From NCBI GenBank assembly GCA_030490835.1, contig CM059975.1:48103174-48167173 (forward strand): 64,000 bases of DNA, written 5' to 3'. Shown here piece after piece: positions 1 to 10,689 of the stretch. The translations under genes and the position numbers were made by a program. Source of the DNA: Annona cherimola. Taxonomy: Eukaryota > Streptophyta > Magnoliopsida > Magnoliales > Annonaceae. Below the pieces are notes generated by a model. It did no database searches and had not been told where the DNA came from. It saw only the letters and a program-made list of their open reading frames with translations. The stretch's first letter is position 1. Every line of letters starts with the position of its first letter.

Positions 1-2315
1 CTTAGATTCAAGTAAGTATGGATTGAGTTTTGGATTCTTGAAACCTAAGTTTCTTCTCTCAAGTTATGGGTCATGAATATTGATTTATAATGAACTTTTA
101 AAGGATGAGTTATAATGCCTTGATATGGGTATTGAATGATTTTTGAAAGATTTAAATGAAATCAATAGTTCAAGAGAGTGAAAATAGAAGTTTAGGTTGG
201 ATTTTGAGATGAAAGCCAACTTGGAAAATCTCAAAAACCCTAAACTAAACTGTTGTATGATTTGAGCATGTTGATTTGGATGTAATTCATGTTCTTTTCA
301 ACTACATATGATGATTTAAGCATTGGTTGATGATTTTAGCAAATATGAAACCCTAAGTTTCAAGAAAGACTCGATTTCTCCATTTTTGGGTTAAAAATGA
401 TAAAAGGAAGTGCTCAAATTGTTTATGGATGAATTTTAGTGTAAAGTACCCTAAATTAAGGACCCTTTGGACAGTCTAAGTGAACTGGATGAGTTTGCCC
501 TAAATCTGATTTTTTAGAGTACATGTATGGAACGTCCAAACGGGGGCCAAAACGGGTATTTTCCATATGATTTTTGTTGTTGTTTGTAATGAAATGATTT
601 ATGGATGTTATGGAGGGTAAATTTCCCTATGTTTAAGGTAATTTGAGTGTCCAAAAGTGCTTGGAAAGATATGCCCCTAAATCTGATTTTAAGGATATAT
701 GTATGCACACATCAAACCAGGTCAAAATGGATACCATACATGCTTAAGATGTTGTTGTATGTATGATTATTGAATTATCTCAAAGGTTGATATTTATTTA
801 TGAAGCTTAAAACGTCACTTATGTGCTTAAAATGAGCATGGACGTAGAAAAGGTGAAAAATGGATGAAAAATGATAAATGGGTGAAATAAATCCCCAAAT
901 GTTGATTTATGAATTATAATTATGTATTTACCTTAAATATGGGTTTAAAACACAATAAGGAATGGATGGTATGATGCGCAAGTGAGTGCGATGTATGTAT
1001 ACCTAACTTGAAATTCAAGTGGGTTATGTATGTTAATGGATTATGGGTTGGAAAGCTGAGCAAGCAAATGAAAATGTTATGAACACAATGTCATTCTTAT
1101 ATGTATAGGGAAAGGCAAAGAGATAAGCGATAAGGAAAGCTAAGGCGAAGCAGGTAAGCAAACAATTTTCTAAATGCTTTTCGTTTTATCACAATATGAT
1201 AAAATGATTGCAAATGATATTCTAAATGTTTCAAACTATTTTTCAATTGATTGATGAATTATTTCCAAGTTATTTAAGGATGACCATTCCTTTACTTCAA
1301 TATGTGTTGAAATGTTTTTCAATTATGATAAATGAATTGTTTTCTGTTTCGCAAGTATTTATGAAAAGTGATGAAGCATGGATTTAAACGATGTTTTATT
1401 GAAACGATGTTTAAAAGGGATGGTGCAAAGAATTCTCTACATGAGAATGACAAGATGCCATGTGTAAGAGGTATATAATTTCGGGATAACTAAAAGTCAT
1501 GCATGGAATGGAAATCAAGTAGGCTAGTCAAGGCAGAAAGCAGGACAAGGAGTCCGCCCTTGACGTTGCCAAGTCGGAAGGTCCGGCGCCAAGGATGGAA
1601 AGGATCATGTCATGAAAGAATGTTCTCCGAGCTAGCGTACCGTCACATGAAGGATAATGTCATGAATGGAAATGATACATTTGCACATCCAATGTTTACG
1701 AAAGGTTTATGAATGGTTTTTGTAATGATTTCTGCCCCGCAGGTAGTTAATCACTTGCTAAGTTCTCCTACCAAATGGAGAGAAATTCTTTTAAATAATG
1801 TTGCCTTCAAAATGAGTTGCCTGAAAATCTTATAGCTTGCTTATTGAGTTTCAACTCACGTTTTGTTTTTCAAACCCAAAGACTGGTGAAAGGAAGGAGG
1901 CAAGGAGCACAAGTGGAGATTCAAGAATGAATGAATTCTTATGAACACCTGTATATGCCTTTATGTATGAATGATGACATTAAATTGTGATTTAATGTTT
2001 TATAAGGATTATGATATGGTTTTGTGACCATAGAAGGCGAAAAATTATTATGGTCGATTGTTAAGGATGATTTATCATGATATGATTAAGTATGAAATTT
2101 ATGAGATCATATGTGTAATTCTCTAATGTTATAATGGCCTAAAAAAGGCATTTGATGGAAATTGAATGTAAGAAATGATATAAACTCCTAAGGAGTTAAG
2201 ATTAAGTAAATAAATATTCAATAAGCCTGCCGTGTGACAAGGCAACAATTCTGATCACGTTTACCAATCGATAGATCTTGGAGTAAGGTTGTGACGCTCG
2301 GGCTAGGACGCCACA
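1..2315 (+). repeat. Tek LTR A, 3' part, interrupting LTR B
   Basis: Non-coding AT-rich sequence that resembles the downstream half of the other Tek-family LTRs; for example it shares the 'aagtaagtat' start region and the 'ttaaggatgaccattcc' motif seen near 13670. It ends with the family terminus ...GACGCCACA at 2315. The next bases, atagg..., continue a second LTR (B) exactly where the homologous stretch near 15583 continues, so A looks like an LTR inserted into B. Its 5' end lies outside the window, so the TSD (expected atagg) and its solo status cannot be confirmed. The short ORFs inside show no family resemblance. Confidence 0.75.
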
Positions 2316-2985
2316 ATAGGCCTCAAGCCGGCCTCGCCTTCTCGGATTGGGAGAGACATTGGAGATGGATGGTCGCCTAGCTAGCCACTATCCAATGATG
2401 TCATGTTTAAAAATAATGCATTGCATTGTTTATGATATACTCTTGACGAGTATAAAAAATCATATTTTTATACCCTCGAGTGGGTATAATATTGCTTTCC
2501 ATGATATTTTAAATGAAAATGAATTGCCTAAAGACAGGTGAAAGGAAGCACCAAGTGTGAAGCATAGGTGAAGCTTCAAGGATTAATGAATTTTTATGAA
2601 TTACCTGTGTATGACTTATGTTGGAATGGTTGTATGATAATATTAAATATTTTTCTTAATGTTGTATAAGAATCATGTTATGATTTGTGACTATGGATGA
2701 CAAAAAATTTTATGGACAAATGCTAAGGTATGAATTATCATATTGTGAATGAGTATGAATTTATGAGATAACATATGTATTTCTCAAATGATATAATGAC
2801 CTAAAAGGGAATTTGATGGAAATTGGAATGTGTGGAATGATATAAACTCCTAAGGAGTTAAATTTAAGTGGATAAATATCCAATAAAACCTACCGTGTGA
2901 CAAGGCAACAATCCTGATCATGTTTACCAATCAATAACGGTCCGGAGTAAGGCTAATGTTGTGATGCTTGGGCTGGAGCGCCACA
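2316..2985 (+). repeat. Tek LTR B, 3' tail
   Basis: Continuation of the LTR split by LTR A. The segment 'gatggtcgcctagctagc' near 2365 also occurs near 15636 in the TekA 3' LTR. It ends with GGAGCGCCACA at 2985. The end regions of A (about 1870-2315) and B (about 2530-2985) are diverged copies of each other, which looks like a tandem duplication but fits LTR-in-LTR insertion better. What follows (tgtagacaagg...) is LTR C, so the expected TSD of B is tgtag, with its left copy outside the window. Confidence 0.7.
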
Positions 2986-3893
2986 TGTAGACAAGGATAT
3001 GATACTAGGGTGGAAAATGAGGAATGATGCAATTGCATGATCTTTGTGGGCAAAAAGCCCCGAAATGAAAATCAAGAAAATGCTAGGGAAATACGTAGTT
3101 TATTTTTGAAAATTTAAGAGCTTGAAAGTTTCTTGATTACGAGGATGTTAAGATTTATTTCAATAAATATTTTTAGAAAAGATTGTTTTCTCAAACATCT
3201 CAAATGCTTATCAAAATATTTAACTCAAAATACTTCTAAAATAATTTAAGGGAGATCATCCTAAAATAAGATTTTAAATGATAAATTGTTTAAAGTAGGT
3301 GCGATCACTTTACAAGTTGACACGGAATGCGGTCCATGATGTTCTTTTTCAAAATGGTTTAAAAGAACACAGGCTGCGGTCTGTGATGTTGTTAAGATGG
3401 ATACGAATTGCGATCTGTGATCTTATTTTTTTAAGATAGTTTAAAAGGACACAGACTGTGGTCTGTGATGTTTCAAGAAATCATGCTAGCATATGACATC
3501 TATGATGATGATGTATGGTGCACCAATACAAAGAATAGGCCAGTTGTAGAGCATAGTCGGAGATGGACCGGGGCCCACTCTACATATGGCCAAGTCGCTA
3601 AGGGATGTCAGGAGGCCAGCAGTGCCCTCCCTGAGATGGGAGAAGATGAAGGAACAACCACCGAGCTTGCATGTTGTTAAAGATTCTTTTCCAAAAGGTA
3701 GACTGATTACATGCTAAGTGTCACTACCAGTTGGAGAGAAATGCATTTGCATTTGTTTTGCTTTTGAAAAACCCAAAAAAGCATTTATACGAAAAGTTAT
3801 CCTAAATTGAGATTTTATGAGCCAAGACGAACAAGTTTACCCAAAAATAGGGTGTCTTACACAAAAAAGTGTAAATAATATATGATGATGGAT
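2986..3893 (+). repeat. Tek LTR C, middle part, with hairpin array
   Basis: Matches the stretch of the solo Tek LTR at about 25045-25895 in order: 'gtggacaag', 'gcaaaaggcccc', the ACAGAC/GTCTGT hairpin array (3318-3470), the 'gcaccaatacaa' block and 'acacaaaagtgtaaataa'. Homology stops near 3893, about 1.1 kb before the expected LTR end. It may be what is left of the 5' LTR of TekA. However, the TekA 3' LTR (D) lacks this hairpin array, so C and D do not look like twin LTRs. Confidence 0.65.
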
Positions 3894-4019
3894 GTTACTA
3901 TATGATGGTGAATGTGCAAATTATTTATTAGTTTTGCGATGATGATATACATATATATGATGATCTAGCCATAATTATAAATGAAAGATTATGTGCTTTT
4001 ATATATTCAGAAAAACATT
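3894..4019 (+). other. Unassigned AT-rich leader before TekA gag
   Basis: 126 bp between the end of recognisable LTR C sequence and the putative gag ATG. No primer binding site (TGGTATCAGAGC) is present, so the LTR end, PBS and most of the leader have been lost. It contains several gatgatg runs. Confidence 0.5.
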
Positions 4020-5310
4020 ATGGTGGAAACAAGATCAGGAAGAAGAACTAATAAAGGAAAGAAAGTTGCTAAAGAGGTCCCCAGCCAACATTAAGTTGGA
4101 GAGACTAGCAAGCCAAAAAGGCCGGAACCTGAATCCAATAGGGAAAGTTCAAGAACTCGACAAAGAGGAGAAAATGTAAGTCCAGAACGAAATGAATGAG
4201 AAGAATATGAGTCAAGACAGGCTCGGCTCATAGAAGAAAGGGTAGCAGCAGCAGTAAAGGAAGCAATGCAACAGGCTACTTGAGATTGGGCAACACAGAC
4301 CGCAGATATTATTCAAGGTTTGTGGGAAAGGATACAGCAGGCCTAATTGGGCAGTACTGAAAGAGATAGAGCCATTTCGACGGCTGGCCCGATTCCCACG
4401 ATAGCACCTATAGAAGATGAAAATCAGCTAATGGAGCTGATAGAAAGGCGATTAATGCATTCTTGGCTCAGTGACTCCCAAAATTTTCAGGAGAACCTGA
4501 CTCGGTACAGGCTGATCAATGGATAACGGAGATTAAGAAATTATTCAGAATCTCTCTGTGTAACAATCGACAGAATGTATTGTGCGCCACACATTTATTG
4601 ATCAATGATGCACATGAACGGTGGGAAACAATGTTGGTCACAATGCCACGACCAGAAGAGGTGTCCTAGCAGACATTTGTTGAGGAGTACAACAAGGAAT
4701 ACCTCCCCGTTGATTACAAAGTCAGAAAGTGATAGAATTTGAAAGGCTTTATCAAGGGAGGATGTCTGTCACTGAATATGCTACCAAGTTTAATGCCTTA
4801 GTTAGGTATGTCCCTTGGATTGCTAATGTGCCAGATAATAAGGCACAAAGATTCCAGCAAGGACTAAGGTCGTACCTTAGAGAAAGCCTCACTCCTTTAC
4901 TAATTAAGGTTTATGTTTCATGTCTTGAGAGAGCAAGAGCATTAGAAATTGAGGCATTAAGAACACAGGAATTAAGACTTGGGTCAAAGATGTTCAGCTT
5001 TGGAACAAAGGAAACTGAACCGGGGAAATAAAGGGGTAAGAAAGGAAATGTAAAGAAGGGAAGAGGAGCCCCAAAGAAGAAACTCCCACCTTTCTACAGA
5101 AAATGTCAAAGGTGACATGTAGATGAGTGTTTTAAAGGATCAAACCGGTGCTATAAATGTGGGCAAGCAGGCCATATTGCCAAGGAATGAAAAACGAGTG
5201 AAGTAAAGGTCATTAAATGTTATATTTGTGACCAAACAGGACATGTCGCTCCAAATTGTCCGAATAAAGCACAAAAGTCGCAAGGACGTGGAAGACCCAC
5301 ACAACTCAGG
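4020..5310 (+). pseudogene. gag: TekA gag pseudogene
   Basis: Capsid/nucleocapsid protein of the element. The likely start is ATG 4020, which gives MVETRSGRR, a common start for gypsy Gag, but a stop follows at 4092. Homologous pieces continue in shifting frames: ERVAAAVKEAMQQAT near 4240, shared with TekB gag, and the retrotransposon Gag core with QGRMSVTEYATKFNALVRY in an open stretch at 4729-5031. Two CCHC knuckles follow at about 5152-5265. In the first, the last Cys codon is TGA; the second, CYICDQTGHVAPNC, is intact. Multiple stops make it non-functional. Start and end are approximate. Confidence 0.8.
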
Positions 5311-5999
5311 ATGCCCGGAACAGCAAATAAGCAGGGAACTACCACGAATCTAGTACATGTGCATGCTTTGACTCGGACAGAGTCTCAGGAACAAGAGGAG
5401 AAGGTGGTCATATGTATGGTTTATATTTTAGGAAATTCAGCAGTTGCTTTGTTTGATTATGGTGCTAGTCACTCATTCATAGCATGGCAATTTATGGCCA
5501 CTCATGCACTACCGGTAGTGGAAACCAATGAGATAATCCACGTAGAATCCCCTGTGTATAGATTAGCTAGTACTAGTCAAGTATGCAAAGCATGCCCAAT
5601 TAGGGTAGGATCGCTGATTTTAGAAGCCAACTTGATCCTATTACCTATGACGGAATTTGATGTGATATTGGGTACGGATTGGCTAAGTCAATGGGGAGCT
5701 ACGATTGATTATAAAAATAAAAAGGTACAATTAGAAGCGACCCCAGAAAAAGAGATAGCCATTGGAAAGCTAAGACAGCCTGAAAATTCTATGATATTAA
5801 TATCATCCATGAAAGCAGTTAAAATGATCCGCCAAAGGTGCCAAGCTTATCTGGTATCCGTTAATGTGGAGAAAGGTATGGAGGTAGAAATAAATCAAAT
5901 TCCTATGCTTAGAGAATTTCCTGATGTATTCCCAAAGGAATTGACCACGTTACCTCCACAAAGAGAAATGGATATGACTATAGACATCATACTAGGTAC
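5311..5999 (+). pseudogene. pol: TekA protease region, 5' part of split pol
   Basis: Retropepsin-like aspartic protease that would cleave the Gag-Pol precursor. The active-site region reads LFDYGASHSFI, where this family normally has D-S-G or D-T-G. The Ser/Thr to Tyr change next to the catalytic Asp should disable it. Downstream, the flap and hydrophobic motif (VILGTDWLSQWGATIDY) and the linker to RT (REFPDVFPKELTTLPP) are clear. The frame is cut at 5999 by the solo Cop LTR 6000-7843 and resumes at 7844. Confidence 0.88.
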
Positions 6000-7843
6000 T
6001 GTTGGTCCCGAGTTGATGGCAATTACCCAAGAGGGGAGGGGTGAATTGGGTATTTAAGAATTTAAAACTTTAATTAGAGATTTTACCCCGGTTTAGTTTA
6101 AAGTCCTTTAATGAAACAAATAGAAAGCAATAAGATAATGAAAGCGGAAATTAAAAACAGTAGACAAGATTTATAGTGGTTCGGGCAACCTTTCCCTACT
6201 CCACTCTTCCAAGCTCACACACCCTTGTGACTTGGGTTCCACTATGTATTCCACGAATACAACTAGAGTCTCCACTCTCTTCTAGATTCTAGCTCTAGGG
6301 GGCGTGTATAACAAGCAACACAAGTAGGTGATGAGTTACACTCCAATCGCAACCCTACTTGCTATGTCTTGGTTTGAAACACCGAACTCAAACCAAGCAC
6401 CAAAATCAAATAACAAGATGAAATAGAAGAAATCTACACTTTACAGATTTGTGTAGCAAGTTTCAGCTCGAGGAAGAATCTGTAGAAGCAATGAATCGTA
6501 TTGCATTGAAGCAAACAACAACTTTGAAGCTTGTTCTTTCTTTGAAAGTGTATAGATCACTCAATTGTAGAGAAAAGTGGATTCAAACTCTCAGTAGCAC
6601 TTCTTTCCTCTTTTTCAGCTCTATCTTATATATTTCCACATTTGCTTGAGTGTCTATATACAGAGGAGGGAGAATTTTGAACGTTATAGAGTTGGTTGGC
6701 GCGTAATAAATGTTCCAATGTTCAAAAATTCGAACGTTACGCCTCCAAGTCGCAGGTGGAGTCGACTTCGTGTGCGACTTCACCTAAGTCGCATGCTAGA
6801 GTCGACTTCGTATGCGACTTCAGCTGTTCTTCAGTTTCCAAGTCTGTCCTCTGGGTCGACTTGGTCTGAGACTTGGCTTCAAGTCGATCTTGGAGTCGAC
6901 TTCGGGTGCGACTTGGCTTCTTTCTTTTGCCAAGTCAATTTGATCTTTGTTGAAGTGTCTCTTGCTTGCTTAACTTCTTCTTCTCTTTTTATCTTTCAAT
7001 ACTTGGAACTTATTTGTACAAAATTTCTTTAGTTTTAAGTCTAGAGAACTTGAAAAACTCAAATCTTGTATGAACAAATCCAACTTTGATTTAGAATGGT
7101 TGAATCCATGTGTCTTGCTTGCTTTAAACTTGGATTAGTCTTCATATATTCAAGTTGAAAAATTTAAGTCAACTTGATCTTCAATTTGACTCAAGTCTAT
7201 CTTGAAGTCGGCTTGGCCTTCGACTTGAAATTCTGAAAATCTGCACTGTCCATCTGAAGTTGATGCTGGAGTCGACTTTGCCTGCGACTTCACCTAAGTC
7301 GCAAGTGTAGTCGACTTCATGTGCGACTTCGGTAGCTGTGCTTTCTAATTTCAACGCTGGAAGGAAAATGTTATGTGAAGTCGATACTGGAGTCGACTTG
7401 GTCTGCGACTTCGCCCAAGTCACAAGTGGAGTCGACTTCATGTGCGACTTCGGCAGCTGTGCTTTCTAATTTCAACGCTGGAAGGAAAATGTTATGTGAA
7501 TTTGATACTAGAGTCGACTTGGTCTGCGACTTCGCCCAAGTCACAAGTGGAGTTGACTTCATCTGCAACTTCAGCAGCTCTTGGTCTCCAATTTCAACGC
7601 TGTCCAAAAATCAACACTTGAAGTCGCTGCTAGAGTCGACTTGGGGATCGACTTGGCCTAAGTCGATATTTGAGTCTACTTGGAGATCAACTTGATCTGT
7701 CCTACTTTGCATATTTCATTTTTATAACCTTAAACAGTGCACAATACATATTAGTAGCTAAGATTTACTCAAATTGTGTTGTTTAATCATCAAAACACAT
7801 GGTTTGGATAATTTTCATTCAATTTCAATAATTATTTCCAACA
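6000..7843 (-). mobile_element. Solo Cop LTR inside TekA pol
   Basis: On the minus strand it runs TGTTGG... to ...GGGACCAACA, as in the CopB and CopC LTRs. Plus-strand ends are tgttggtcccgag (6000) and ttccaaca (7843). It is flanked by ggtac (5995-5999) and ggcac (7844-7848), a 5-bp TSD with one substitution. Taking out the LTR and one TSD copy brings the pol frame back into register. It carries the GTCGAC palindrome array at 6748-6920 and 7200-7690, which is why long spurious ORFs appear on both strands. No internal region remains, so LTR-LTR recombination probably made it solo. Length 1,844 bp. Confidence 0.93.
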
Positions 7844-8746
7844 GGCACAACTCCAATATCAAAGACTCCATACAGAATGGCACTGGCTGAAATGAATGAG
7901 CTGAGGATTCAAATACAGAAGCTATTAGATAAAGGTTTTATCAGACCCAGTGTATCACCCTGGGGAGGTCCAGTGTTGTTTGTAAGGAAAAAGGATGGAA
8001 GTTTGAGGCTATGCATTGATTATAGGGAATTAAATAAGGTCACAGTAAAGAATAAATACCCACTACCCATGATTAATAATTTGTTTAATCAATTGAATGG
8101 AGCTACTACTTTCTCTAAGATTGATTTACAGTCAGGGTATCATCAGTTAAGAATATGTCCTACCGATGTTCACAAAATAACTTTTCGAACTAGGTATGGA
8201 CATTATGAATTTTTAGTGATGTCATTTGAGCTCACAAATGCCCCTGCTGTATTTATGGATATGATGAATAGGGTATTTCGGGACTATCTTGATCAATTTG
8301 TGGTGGTATTTATCGACGATGTCCTGATTTACTCTAAGATAGAGAAAGAACGTGAATTTCATTTGCGAAAAGTATTGGAAAGGCTGAGAAAAGAGAAATT
8401 GTATGCTAAGCTAAAGAAATGTGAATTTTGGTTGAAACAAGTAGGGTTTCTGGGTCATATAATATCAGAAAAAGGGATTCAGGTTGATCCTCAAAAGATT
8501 GAAGCAATTTTGAAATGGCAAAGGCCGACGACCATCACAGAAATCCAAAGTTTTCTTGGGTTAGTAGGGTATTACAGAAGGTTTGTTGAAGGTTTTTCTC
8601 AGTTATCAGCTCCATTAACAAGATTAACTCGTAAAGGAGTCAGGTATGTATGGTCTGAAGAATGTGAGTGCAGTTTTCAGGAATTAAAGCAACGGTTGGT
8701 AGAAGCACATATTCTAACCCTACCCGAAGCTACCCGAAGGAAATGA
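7844..8746 (+). pseudogene. pol: TekA reverse transcriptase
   Basis: RNA-dependent DNA polymerase domain. Motifs in order: [48 protein letters not shown] (motif A Asp), FELTNAP (normally FGLTNAP), and [12 protein letters not shown], the FIDD form of the YxDD catalytic motif. Thumb and connection motifs are [15 protein letters not shown] and [15 protein letters not shown]. The domain is open, but the frame is lost at a tandem 10-bp duplication (ctacccgaag at 8720-8729 and 8730-8739) just before RNase H. The catalytic motif is intact, yet the protein could not be made from this copy. Confidence 0.92.
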
Positions 8747-9235
8747 AGGTTTTGTGGTATACAATGATGCTTCAAGAAAGGGTTTGGGTTGTGTACTGAT
8801 GCAGAGAGGAAAGGTGATAGTTTATGTGTCATGACAGCTGAAGACTAATGAGGTAAGCTACCCCATTCATAATTTAGAATTAGCAGCAGTGGTGTTTGCC
8901 TTAAAAATATGGAGACATTACCTATATGGTACTAGGTGTGAAATTTATACAGATCATAAGAGCCTTAAGTATATTTTCACTCAAAAGGAGTTGAACATGA
9001 GACAAAGGAGATGACTCGAGTTATTAAAAGACTATGATTTGGAGATACTATATCATCCAGGCAAGGCAAACGTAGTAGCCGATGAATTGAGCAGAAATGT
9101 CAGCATAGCGCACCTTATCACCAAACAGGAAGGATTACTTTAGGAAATAAGACAGTTAGAATTGATTATATGTCCCCTTGGAATTCAAACGAGGTTATCA
9201 CAAATGTACATTCAATCATCGTTATTTGAGCAGAT
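8730..9235 (+). pseudogene. pol: TekA RNase H and connector
   Basis: RNase H region in a different frame from RT. It reads NDASRKGLGCVLMQ (first catalytic Asp), then [19 protein letters not shown] (Glu) and [17 protein letters not shown] (Asp), then YHPGKANVVADELSRN, the usual end of this domain in chromoviruses. Stops interrupt it near 8836 (TGA after VYVS) and 9013 (TGA after MRQRR), and again near 9140. The missing bases or codons look like point changes rather than large deletions. Confidence 0.85.
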
Positions 9236-10689
9236 CAAAATTGCGCAGCAAAAGATACAGACCTACATGCCCATGTGGAGAAAATGAAGAGGAAGGGATT
9301 GGCTGAATTTTCTGTTGATGAGTAAAGTTTGTATCGGTACAAAGGCCATCTATGCATACCTAATACAGCTGAGTTGAAGGAGAAAATTCTTAAAGAGGCA
9401 CATTTTTCACGATTTTTCATTCATCCAGGAGGTACAAAAATGTATCAGGATCTCAAGAAAGTATATTGGTGGAATAATATGAAGAGAGAGATCGCTGAAT
9501 ATGTAGTTAAGTGCCTAACTTGTCAAAGGGTGAAAGCTGATCACCAAAGGGTATCTAGAAAATTACAATCCTTCGAAATTCCTGAGTGGAAATGGGATGA
9601 TGTTACTATGGATTTTATTGAAGACTATCTAAAACTCAAACTGGGAATGATTCTATATGGGTAATAGTAGATCGGTTATCTAAAGTTGCTCATGTTATAC
9701 CCATAAAGAGAACATACACAGCAGAAAGACTAGCTAAAGTCTACTATAAGGAGATAGTACGATTTCATGGAGTGCCTAAGTCAATAGTTTCCGATCGAGA
9801 TACGACCTTTACATCTCGATTTTGGAAGAATTTGCATGAAACTCTAGGCGCCCAACTCAAGTTTAGTACCACTTTTCATCCTCAAATAGATGGACAAACG
9901 GAGCGAGTCAATCAAATCATTGAGGACATGCTCCGCATGTGTACTTTAGAATTTGGTGGTTCATGGGATGAATATGTACCTATAGCTGAGTTTGCGTATA
10001 ATAATAGTTATCAGGCTCGTATTCAAATGGCTCCATTCGAGGCGTTGTATGGACGGCGATGTCGACCGCCATTGAACTGGGATGAAGTTGGAGAAAAGAA
10101 GCTAGCCTCAGATTTGTCTCAGAGAATGATAGACAAAGTGCTAGTTATTCACCAGTGTATACTCATAGCTCAAAGTCGGCAAAAGAGTTACACAGATTGC
10201 AAAAGAAAGGATTTGAATATCCAAGTGGGTGAGTATGTGTTTATAAAGGTCACGCCATTCAAAGGAGTTACAAGATTTGGAAAAAGGAGTAAGCTAAATC
10301 CTAGGTATATTGGACCATTTGAAGTGTTGGAGAAGATTGGAAAGTTGGCTTATAGAATTGCTTTACCTCCGGTACTAGCCTTAGTACATAATGTTTTTCA
10401 TATTTCCATGCTTAGGAAATATGTAGCAGATCCGACGCATATACTGGTAGCAGAAAACCTACCAATCCAAGATCATCTAAATTATGAGGAAAGACTCATT
10501 AGAGTCTTGGATCATGAGATACAGAAGCTTCAGAATAGAGAGAGAAAATATGCAAAGATTCAATGGAACCAATATTCCGAAGGTGAGGCTACATGGGAGC
10601 TAAGGGAAGAAGTGAAAGGAAATACCCCCAATTATTTAAGGAATAGACGGTTTCGGAATGAAACCTGTTATAAGGGGAGAGGATTGTGA
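9236..10689 (+). pseudogene. pol: TekA integrase with chromodomain-like C-terminus
   Basis: DDE integrase that would insert the cDNA. The N-terminal HHCC zinc site is at about 9395-9535 (HFSRFFIHPGGTKMYQ ... CLTCQRVKADHQ). The first catalytic Asp is in VTMDFIEDY near 9608. A frameshift or stop follows near 9640-9665. The second Asp is in SIVSDRDTTFTSRFW (9781 on) and the Glu in DGQTERVNQIIEDML (about 9895). The GPY/F-like region (LNPRYIGPFEVLEKIG) and a C-terminal LIRVLDHEIQKL ... GEATWELREEV match the chromodomain-bearing end of Del/Tekay elements. The ORF 9772-10689 is open to the stop, 5 bp into the 3' LTR. Confidence 0.9.
10672..10684 (+). promoter_or_regulatory. TekA polypurine tract
   Basis: aaggggagaggat lies directly before the 3' LTR start TGTGAAACCC (10685), the expected place for the plus-strand DNA primer. 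The corresponding TekB site is at 54744-54757 on the other strand. Confidence 0.85.

Noticed and set aside
2316..2541. 64-aa ORF at 2347-2541 as a gene
   Set aside because: It lies in LTR B sequence shared with LTR D, where the frame is not preserved.
1810..2985. Tandem duplication of the Tek LTR end
   Set aside because: The two copies are diverged and the join has a complete LTR terminus followed by the continuing host LTR, which fits LTR-in-LTR insertion better.
7181..7695. Overlapping ORFs on both strands with repeats such as STPxxTWAKSQTKS
   Set aside because: They are translations of the GTCGAC palindrome array; the same sequence reads open on both strands and recurs in every Cop LTR.
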